In this document: in pieces, positions 31,594-37,048 of the stretch
How positions within the stretch are numbered: the first letter of the stretch is position 1
Layout: each line of letters begins with the position of its first letter
Assembly: GCA_025350105.1 (NCBI GenBank)
Contig: JANXYJ010000119.1
Coordinates: forward strand, 1 to 37,048
Direction: 5' to 3'
Length of the DNA: 37,048 bases
Source of the DNA: Terriglobia bacterium
Lineage (GTDB): Bacteria > Acidobacteriota > Terriglobia > Bryobacterales > Bryobacteraceae
Notes under the pieces: generated by a model
Told to the model about the DNA's origin: nothing
Database searches by the model: none
Seen by the model: the letters and a program-made list of their open reading frames with translations, nothing else
Made by a program: the position numbers and the translations under genes

Positions 31594-33024
31594 CTACCCC
31601 GGCGTTTTCACCTTCTTTTTTCGCGCCGCCGCCCACCCGGCTTTTACAATTTGATGACTCCGCCCCAGCGCCAGCGCGCCTTCCGGCACTTCTTTGGTGA
31701 TCACACTGCCCGCGCCCACATAGCTATCTTCGCCAATCTCCAGCGGCGCCACTAAAGTCGAGTTGCTCCCCACAAACGCCCCCGCGCCAATCTTGGTCAT
31801 ATGCTTGTGCACACCGTCGTAATTACAAGTGATGGTCCCTGCGCCAATATTCACCCGCTCACCGATCTCGGAATCGCCCAGGTACGCCAGGTGCTGGCTC
31901 TTCGCGCCTGCGCCCAGCCGCGTTTTCTTTAGCTCGACGAAATTGCCCACCCGCGCCTCCGGCCCCACCTGCGCCCCCATCCTCAACCTAGCAAACGGTC
32001 CCACCTGCGCCCCCGGATCAATCCTCGAATCCGATACCAGCGTGTAAGCTTCGACAACCGCCCGATCGGCCAGTTGCGCTGAATCGAGAATCGCACCCTG
32101 CCCAATCCGGCAGTCCTCGCCAATCACGGTTTGATTCACCAAACGCGCGAACGGCTCAATCACCGTGTCCATCCCCACGCGTACTTGCGTGTCGATGCTC
32201 ACCGTCTCCGGCCGCTCAATCGTCACACCAGAGAGCATCAGCTCGTGCGTCTTGCGGTTACGCATGATGCGGTCAGCATCCGCCAATTCCACCCGTGTGT
32301 TGATGCCCAGCAGTTCGCTGGGGTCATCAATATGCATGTGTTTGACCACATGCCCATGCTGATTCAGAATCGCCACCATGTCGGTGAGATACAACTCGTT
32401 CGCCGGATTATTTGTCGTAATTTCGCCAATGTGCTTCCAAAGTAGCGCGCTCTTGAAAATGTAAATGCCGGAGTTAATCACCTTTACCTTCAACTGCGCT
32501 GGCGTCGCGGCTTTGTGCTCCACAATCGCCTGCACGTTGTTCTGACTATCGATGATCACCCGCCCATAGCCCGTCGGATCTTCCAGCGTTGTGGTGATCA
32601 TCGTCGCGGCGGCATCATCCTGTTCTTGTGCCTCCTGCAAGCGTTTCAATGTTGCCGCCGAAAGCAGCGGCGTATCGCCCATTAGCACCATCAGCGACCC
32701 GGTCTGCTCCGGATCCGCCTTCACCAGCACTTCACGCGCGCACTTCAACGCATGCCCTGTGCCTTTTTGTTCCACCTGCCTCGCAAAACTCACCCCGGTC
32801 GGCTTCAACAAGGCTTCCACCGCATCCGCCTGATGCCCCGTCACCACCGAAATGCGCGCCGCCGGCGCCACCGCACGTGCCGCCTGCACCACGTGCTCCA
32901 CCAACGCCAGTCCCCCGGCGCGATGCAATACCTTGGCCTGCTTGGAACGCATGCGGGTTCCTAAGCCAGCCGCTAAAATCACCACCGTTGTCTTGGTTGT
33001 CGTTTTGCTGCTTTTGCTCGTCAT
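31594..33024 (-). CDS. glmU: Bifunctional GlmU: glucosamine-1-phosphate acetyltransferase / GlcNAc-1-phosphate uridyltransferase
   Basis: 476-residue enzyme that makes UDP-GlcNAc for peptidoglycan and LPS. The N-terminal pyrophosphorylase domain (about 14-245) has VVILAAGLGTRMRSKQAKVL and LMVLMGDTPLL. The C-terminal left-handed beta-helix (about 265-455) has hexapeptide repeats and the acetyltransferase motifs GNFVELKKTRLGAGAKSQHL and GAGTITCNYDGVHKHMT. ATG 33024 follows a GAGAG site that lies inside a 21-bp repeat unit. An ~11-residue Ser/Thr/Lys lead precedes the conserved start. It lies 33 nt after yvcK on the same strand. Confidence 0.97.
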   Translation of the reverse strand: MTSKSSKTTTKTTVVILAAGLGTRMRSKQAKVLHRAGGLALVEHVVQAARAVAPAARISVVTGHQADAVEALLKPTGVSFARQVEQKGTGHALKCAREVLVKADPEQTGSLMVLMGDTPLLSAATLKRLQEAQEQDDAAATMITTTLEDPTGYGRVIIDSQNNVQAIVEHKAATPAQLKVKVINSGIYIFKSALLWKHIGEITTNNPANELYLTDMVAILNQHGHVVKHMHIDDPSELLGINTRVELADADRIMRNRKTHELMLSGVTIERPETVSIDTQVRVGMDTVIEPFARLVNQTVIGEDCRIGQGAILDSAQLADRAVVEAYTLVSDSRIDPGAQVGPFARLRMGAQVGPEARVGNFVELKKTRLGAGAKSQHLAYLGDSEIGERVNIGAGTITCNYDGVHKHMTKIGAGAFVGSNSTLVAPLEIGEDSYVGAGSVITKEVPEGALALGRSHQIVKAGWAAARKKKVKTPG

Positions 33025-33066
33025 TTTGCTCTCAATTGAATCCGCTTTGCTCTCAATTTAATTCGC
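33025..33066. repeat. 21-bp tandem duplication linking yvcK and glmU
   Basis: Two adjacent 21-bp units (33025-33045 and 33046-33066), 19 of 21 identical. The gene-proximal one holds the last codons and TAA stop of yvcK. Each carries the purine run ATTGAGAGC; the copy next to glmU serves as its ribosome-binding site. Duplication of the yvcK end thus created the present spacer. Confidence 0.8.
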
Positions 33067-34077
33067 TTTTTTAAGCCGGGATTGCAAACGCCTGCCGCGT
33101 TGCGCCAACTCAAACGCCACTGCGCCAATTGCGCCCACATCGTGGCGGATCTTCCCGCCCATCTGCTTCCCGCTCATGCGCAATAGATCGGCGGAAATCA
33201 CCGTTAACCCCATTGCGGATAAATTTTCAATATCGTTTTCCACCGGCGTCGCCGTCTGCTCCTGATACTTGCTCAGTAAAGCCCGCCCGCGAATGGGTGC
33301 CGAATTCACCACGCACACATCCAAAATCGGCCGTTTGGTCCGCCGCTGGCTATGCCGCAAAATCGCCGCCACGTGCTCCGACGCCTTCAGATCCGTGGTC
33401 TCCCCCGGTTGCGACATCAGGTTTACGAAATACGCCTTCATCGCCGGCGACGCCGCAATTGCCTCCGGAATCCCTTCCACCAGCAGGTTCGGAATCACGC
33501 TGGTGAACAAACTCCCCGGTCCCATCGTGATCAAATCCGCTTCCGCAATGGCTTTCAATGCCGCCGGCAGCGGTTTCACATTGGCCGGCTTCAGCGAAAT
33601 GGTATCGATCCTCACCCGGCTCCGGCTGATTTTGGTTTCGCCTTCTACCTTGCGCCCGTTGGCCAGTGTCGCCCGCAAAATCACGTCCGACGACGTCGCC
33701 GGATAAATTTGCCCCAACACCGGCAACACTTGTGCCGACGCCTGAATCGCGCTGGCGAAATCGCCCGTCAAATGCGTCAGCGCCGTCAGAAAAAGGTTCC
33801 CGAAACTGTGCCCCTTCAGCCCGCGCCCGCTGGCAAAGCGATACTGAAACAGGCTAGTCATCAGCGTCTCATCGCGGGCCAGCGCCACCATGCAATTACG
33901 AACGTCGCCCGGAGGCAGAACGTCGAAATCGCGGCGCAATCGTCCCGAACTCCCGCCATCGTCCGTCACCGTGACAATCGCGGTCAGTTCAATGGCACAG
34001 CCTGCCTTGATGTAGCGCTTCAATCCACGAAGAAGCGTCGAAAGTCCATTGCCGCCCCCGATCGATACAATCCGCAA
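33058..34077 (-). CDS. yvcK: YvcK/GlmR family UDP-sugar-binding regulator (gluconeogenesis factor)
   Basis: 339-residue member of the CofD-like YvcK family: IVSIGGGNGLSTLLRGLK (nucleotide-binding loop), VTDDGGSSGRLRRDF, HSFGNLFLTALT, TMGPGSLFTSVIPNLLVEGI and VCVVNSAPIRG. In Bacillus, YvcK (GlmR) binds UDP-GlcNAc and adjusts amino-sugar supply and cell shape. The next gene, glmU, makes UDP-GlcNAc, so sensor and supplier are co-transcribed. Start TTG 34077 is uncertain: a CTG at 34104, in frame, has an AGAGGGG site 5-7 nt upstream and could be the real start. Confidence 0.94.
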   Translation of the reverse strand: MRIVSIGGGNGLSTLLRGLKRYIKAGCAIELTAIVTVTDDGGSSGRLRRDFDVLPPGDVRNCMVALARDETLMTSLFQYRFASGRGLKGHSFGNLFLTALTHLTGDFASAIQASAQVLPVLGQIYPATSSDVILRATLANGRKVEGETKISRSRVRIDTISLKPANVKPLPAALKAIAEADLITMGPGSLFTSVIPNLLVEGIPEAIAASPAMKAYFVNLMSQPGETTDLKASEHVAAILRHSQRRTKRPILDVCVVNSAPIRGRALLSKYQEQTATPVENDIENLSAMGLTVISADLLRMSGKQMGGKIRHDVGAIGAVAFELAQRGRRLQSRLKKAN

Positions 34078-34173
34078 CGGAGATGCCGGCGAAGCCTTAA
34101 CCAGAATGTGCCCCTCTTGTTTCCATCACAGGTCTGCAACCTGCACGCAAAACAATCCTGTTTCTGCCCGGTA

Positions 34174-34198
34174 CTGTCGCTAGTGCTGTCGCTAGTAC
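34174..34198 (-). repeat. Two tandem copies of CTGTCGCTAGTR upstream of yvcK
   Basis: CTGTCGCTAGTG (34174-34185) and CTGTCGCTAGTA (34186-34197) are tandem 12-bp units. On the minus strand they read CACTAGCGACAG and TACTAGCGACAG, and the second follows a TATAGT hexamer. The block GTACTAGCGACA is shared with the rplU upstream region. Confidence 0.55.
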
Positions 34199-34287
34199 TA
34201 TAGATACCATTTTAGGATCGCACGCAGCCCAGCCCAGCACAAATGCTACTGGGTTCATGCAGAGCGCGAATCATGTTCTAATCAGTC

Positions 34288-34644
34288 ATGCCAACTGACC
34301 CCGGAAAAGGCATCGACACCGCCACCCTCCCCTGGGAAGAGCTCTTCTTCGAACCAATCGGCTCGCCCATTTTTATCAAGAGCCTGCTCAAGGACCCCGA
34401 CACTGGCATGGAAGTCACCCTCCTCGGTTACCCTGCTGGCGTCTTGAATCCCAAACACACCCACCCCTGCGCACATGGCATGTACGTATTGCAGGGCACA
34501 CTGGTCACCCACAAAGGCCACTTCGGCCCAGGCAGTTTTGTTTGGTTCCCTGAAGGCGAAGTGATGGAACACGGAGCCACCAGCGCCCAGGACGTGGTGG
34601 CTCTGTTTCTGACCAATAAACCCTTCTCGGTGGATTACAAGTAG
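34288..34644 (+). CDS. Cupin domain protein
   Basis: 118-residue single-domain beta-barrel protein. Cupin motif 1 is visible as AGVLNPKHTHPCAHGMYVLQG (metal ligands His-x-His and Glu position replaced by Gly-Met region), followed by motif 2 GPGSFVWFPEGEVMEHGA with a conserved His. It resembles the ChrR-like and anti-sigma cupins and the DUF4437 group, but substrate or partner is unknown. ATG 34288 lies 5 nt after TCTAAT, which is 17 nt from TTCATG, and has no Shine-Dalgarno sequence, so the mRNA may be leaderless. It stands alone, convergent with the OmpA-like gene. Confidence 0.85.
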   Translation: MPTDPGKGIDTATLPWEELFFEPIGSPIFIKSLLKDPDTGMEVTLLGYPAGVLNPKHTHPCAHGMYVLQGTLVTHKGHFGPGSFVWFPEGEVMEHGATSAQDVVALFLTNKPFSVDYK

Positions 34645-34669
34645 CGCGCTTCGCCAAATCCTGCTACTT
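34639..34669. terminator. Inverted repeat formed by the two convergent stop regions
   Basis: AAGTAGC (34639-34645) and GCTACTT (34663-34669) are perfect inverted repeats with a 17-nt loop. Each arm carries Lys-TAG, the last codons of the cupin (plus) and the OmpA-like gene (minus). A 7-bp stem without a T tract would be a weak bidirectional terminator at best. Confidence 0.3.
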
Positions 34670-35398
34670 CACCACCACGCTCACCCGCCGGTTCCACGCA
34701 TCGGCCACCCCATCGGCCTTCACCGCTTCTTTAAGCGTGTTTACAATGATGCTCTCCCGCGCCACTCCCAGCCCCACCAGAATCTCCGCCACCTTGCGCG
34801 CCCGTAGCTCAGTCAGCCCCGTCTTCTCGGTGATTGTCTCCCCGCCCGATAACAACGTCGACGCCCGATAGCCCGTCACTTCGATGCTTGATGCTGTTTT
34901 TTCTTTCGCGTACTTCGCCGCCTCGCCCAATGCGTGCGTGGCGTGCGTGCTCAAAAAATCGTTGTCGAAGTCGAAATACACCGTGGTCGCCGCTGGCCCC
35001 TCAACCTTCACCCACGAAGGAGCCGGTGCCGAATATGGCCCACCCGCCGCACGTACCCTTGCCGGCGCCTCCAGCCCTTCCTCCGCTGGCAACATCGTAT
35101 TGCACGCCGGAGCCAATTCCGGCAGCACCGAAATCTTCACCGGCCGCAGCGGAATCCCGCCGCATACGCGGGCTCCGTCACCCACAACACCTTCCACCAG
35201 CACCTGATGCATCAACTGCGGGGGATAAAAATCATCCACCACTCCGCCTTGTATGCCCAGAAAATAGGTTTCGCCTTTGTACTCCGTCAACCAGCACGGC
35301 TGCGTCTTGGTGTCGCGAACCACCGGGCACGAGACGAACTGCAAACGCGATTGACCACACAGGTTCACCGCCATCAGCGCGATCAGCACGCCCCTCAT
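34664..35398 (-). CDS. OmpA-like domain protein
   Basis: 244 residues with a signal peptide (MRGVLIALMAVNLCGQ), an N-terminal domain of unknown fold (about 20-125, with several Cys) and a C-terminal OmpA-like domain (about 135-244): TTVYFDFDNDFLSTHATHAL, then SIEVTGYRAS and ELRARKVAEILVGLGVARE, ending WNRRVSVVVK. Such domains bind peptidoglycan; the usual Asp/Arg pair is only partly visible. The start overlaps the cytochrome gene stop in ATGA, so translation is coupled. It may anchor or partner the peroxidase at the envelope. Confidence 0.85.
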   Translation of the reverse strand: MRGVLIALMAVNLCGQSRLQFVSCPVVRDTKTQPCWLTEYKGETYFLGIQGGVVDDFYPPQLMHQVLVEGVVGDGARVCGGIPLRPVKISVLPELAPACNTMLPAEEGLEAPARVRAAGGPYSAPAPSWVKVEGPAATTVYFDFDNDFLSTHATHALGEAAKYAKEKTASSIEVTGYRASTLLSGGETITEKTGLTELRARKVAEILVGLGVARESIIVNTLKEAVKADGVADAWNRRVSVVVK

Positions 35399-36900
35399 AG
35401 AACCCCCAGAAAGTTGATCAGGTCTTGTTTTTCTTCGCCGGTCAGCCGCATATCGAAACGCCGGTCATAATAGTCCACCAATTCGCGCAGATCTTTGGCG
35501 GAGCCATTCGCAAAGTACGGCGCCCTCGCCGCCAGCCCGCGAAACTGCCCCATCGTGATCGCCCCCACATCCGCGCACACCCCCGTCACCAGCGCCCGTC
35601 CTGGATCCGACGTATAAATCACCCGCCCCAAAAACGGATGCGGCCGCGCCTCCGCCTTGCACGTCACTTTGAACACCGGCAACTCCGCCGCTTCGCTCCA
35701 AACCTTGGCCTCCGTCCATGTCGGATAATTCGTCGTTCCCAAATCCACCCACGCCGGAGCCCGATCCTGACCCGACATCCGTGCGTTGTGGCACACCGCG
35801 CAGCTCCGCTTCGCCGGATTCCCCAACCCCACCGTATTGATGTGCGTCACGTTTCGCACCCAGAATTGGCGGTTCAGAAAAATATCATTGCCCCGCGCCA
35901 CGGATTTTCGAAACTCCGCTTGCCGATCGGCCTTCGGCGTCTTCGCCCAGTCCTCGAAAAAATCAAATACGGGAGTCTTTGCGCTATTCAACACGCCGGC
36001 TTTCTCCCCCGCCATATTCGCCGGTCCCAGCGACTTTGGCCCATCCGTTTCCACCAAACTGCCCGCCTGCTTGTCCCACTCCTGCGCCATGTAGACCTGG
36101 CTTTCATACGCAATAATCCGCTGCAGTTGTTCCCGCGCCAGCCCTACGTGGCCCTCTTGATGATCCCGATACGCACTCTCCGCCTGTATCTTCAGCGTGC
36201 CCGCCCGCGCATCCGCCATCATGTTCATGCTCACCGGCGCGCCTGTTTCCGGGTCTTTCTCAAGCAGAACGCCCAACTTGATATTGAACACTCCATCGGG
36301 AGCCAATATATATTTCAGATTCGCCGCCGGCCGCGGTCTCCGGAACACCGAAACCGTCGGCTGCCCGCTGCGCAAACCATACTTCGCATCCCGATTCACT
36401 CCCGTCGGGTCGCTCACCACCTCAATCGCAAACTCCGGCGTCACATCTTTCGGTGGCCACGCCATCCCCACCCGAAACAGGCCCCTGTTTAGCAACAGCG
36501 AATGCGAACTCGCCTGTTCCTGCGGCAAACTCGGATTGTTCGACCCATCCACCGCCGCAAATATCGGATCCCGTCCTTGCGTCGCCCGCCAACGTTCGCG
36601 AATTCCCTCCACCGAAACGCTCATCGCATTTGACGGTTGATGACACGTCACACACGCACGCCCGTTGCTACCCACGGCCTCGAAAAACGGATGGCCTTTC
36701 GTTTCCACCGGCCCGTCTAAATTCAAAATTCCTAAACGCCCCAGCGGATTTTCAAACGACATCGCCTTCGGCAGCGCAACCGCTGAACCCGGCTCAACCC
36801 ACGCCGGTGTTGCGTCTTCCGCGCTCAGCCAGCCCACGCCCATCGTCAACAGCAACCCCGCGGAAACGACGCCCGCTATTCGTTTGTTATTTTTCAACAT
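35395..36900 (-). CDS. Di-haem cytochrome c peroxidase / MauG family protein
   Basis: 501-residue periplasmic protein. It has a signal peptide (RIAGVVSAGLLLTMGVGWLS) and two c-type haem sites: CVTCH near residue 82 and CAVCH near residue 366. The C-terminal block LAARAPYFANGSAKDLRELV is typical of the cytochrome c peroxidase / MauG superfamily, which handles peroxide or oxidises a protein partner. At about 500 residues it is longer than classical CcpA (~330-350), with an insertion between the haem sites. ATG 36900 is chosen because the signal peptide begins there; an ATG at 36945 lies inside the upstream repeat array and would add 15 repeat-derived residues. The OmpA-like gene overlaps its stop. 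Confidence 0.9.
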   Translation of the reverse strand: MLKNNKRIAGVVSAGLLLTMGVGWLSAEDATPAWVEPGSAVALPKAMSFENPLGRLGILNLDGPVETKGHPFFEAVGSNGRACVTCHQPSNAMSVSVEGIRERWRATQGRDPIFAAVDGSNNPSLPQEQASSHSLLLNRGLFRVGMAWPPKDVTPEFAIEVVSDPTGVNRDAKYGLRSGQPTVSVFRRPRPAANLKYILAPDGVFNIKLGVLLEKDPETGAPVSMNMMADARAGTLKIQAESAYRDHQEGHVGLAREQLQRIIAYESQVYMAQEWDKQAGSLVETDGPKSLGPANMAGEKAGVLNSAKTPVFDFFEDWAKTPKADRQAEFRKSVARGNDIFLNRQFWVRNVTHINTVGLGNPAKRSCAVCHNARMSGQDRAPAWVDLGTTNYPTWTEAKVWSEAAELPVFKVTCKAEARPHPFLGRVIYTSDPGRALVTGVCADVGAITMGQFRGLAARAPYFANGSAKDLRELVDYYDRRFDMRLTGEEKQDLINFLGVL

Positions 36901-37048
36901 ACGCAAACCATCGTTCAAGCCAAACCATCGTTCAAGCCAAACCATCGTTCAAGCCAAACCTTCGTTCAAGCCAAACCATCGTTCAAGCCAAACCATCGTT
37001 CAAGCCAAACCATCGTTCAAGCCAAACCATCGTTCAAGCCAAACCATC
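36901..37048. repeat. 17-bp tandem repeat array abutting the cytochrome c peroxidase start (runs off window)
   Basis: Eight full units of CGTTCAAGCCAAACCAT run from 36912 to 37047; one (36946-36962) ends in CTT, not CAT. A partial unit (36901-36911) touches the ATG of the cytochrome gene. On the minus strand most units contain an ATG, and since 17 is not divisible by 3 these fall in all frames; one (36945) is in frame with the gene. The array continues beyond the window. It has no variable spacers, so it is not a CRISPR. Confidence 0.95.

Noticed and set aside
35425-36492. 355-codon plus-strand frame rich in Arg/His/Pro
   Set aside because: Antisense to the di-haem peroxidase; composition is that of a reverse-complement shadow.
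36901-37048. CRISPR array
   Set aside because: The 17-bp units are contiguous with no unique spacers and no cas genes are nearby; it is a simple tandem repeat.

Overview
This 37 kb window looks like chromosomal DNA of an acidobacterium, most likely near Candidatus Solibacter / Bryobacterales. That placement is inferred from gene content, not from an rRNA or marker tree. The clues are a truncated TonB-dependent receptor with an N-terminal carboxypeptidase-regulatory-like domain and a PLNGRNF plug motif, a eukaryotic-type Ser/Thr kinase with a periplasmic tail, a caspase homologue, two small secreted proteins rich in aromatic residues, glycine and proline, a Tat-exported amidohydrolase and a moderately GC-rich base composition. 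No rRNA, tRNA, insertion sequence, phage gene, integrase or CRISPR array is visible. No gene-free stretch exceeds 300 bases.

Layout. 1-6890: TonB-dependent receptor (3' end off the window), a secreted DUF885 protein, tyrS and a TonB protein. 7039-9564: ABC ATPase and FtsX-like permease coupled by an 8-nt overlap, then rsmE. 9617-11747: ruvA-ruvB-folK, with folK coupled to ruvB by a TTGA overlap. 11851-20338: an accessory block. It holds a Gly/Tyr-rich secreted protein, a GAF protein, and a minus-strand run of an unknown Ala/Pro-rich protein, a caspase-fold protein whose catalytic Cys position is Tyr, a CsgG-like protein, a Ser/Thr kinase and a 63-residue membrane peptide. An unknown plus-strand gene diverges from this run, and a secreted unknown protein follows. 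20607-23807: infC with a repeat-bearing C-terminal extension, two small envelope proteins, then rplU-rpmA-obgE with a terminator between rpmA and obgE. 24097-28888: Gfo/Idh/MocA oxidoreductase, ACS-type MFS transporter, Kelch protein and, convergent, a Tat-exported amidohydrolase; this resembles a uptake and catabolism locus for a sugar acid. 28987-31546: a DUF4412-like secreted protein apparently split by a 2-nt frameshift, truB and a small secreted protein. 31594-34077: yvcK-glmU. 34288-37048: a cupin, then an operon of a di-haem cytochrome c peroxidase and an OmpA-like protein, with a 17-bp tandem array directly upstream.

The most unusual signal is not a gene. Short direct or tandem duplications of 9-35 bp repeatedly sit on the 3' ends of genes and in most cases copy the stop codon into the downstream spacer. 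I see it at the DUF885, ABC ATPase, caspase-like, obgE, rpmA, Gfo/Idh, 118-aa secreted protein and yvcK genes, and just inside the end of the MFS gene. Similar small tandem repeats occur in other spacers. A second recurrent pattern is a -10-like hexamer 5-7 nt before the start codon of genes without a Shine-Dalgarno sequence (tyrS, ruvA, truB, the GAF gene, the cupin), which suggests leaderless transcripts.
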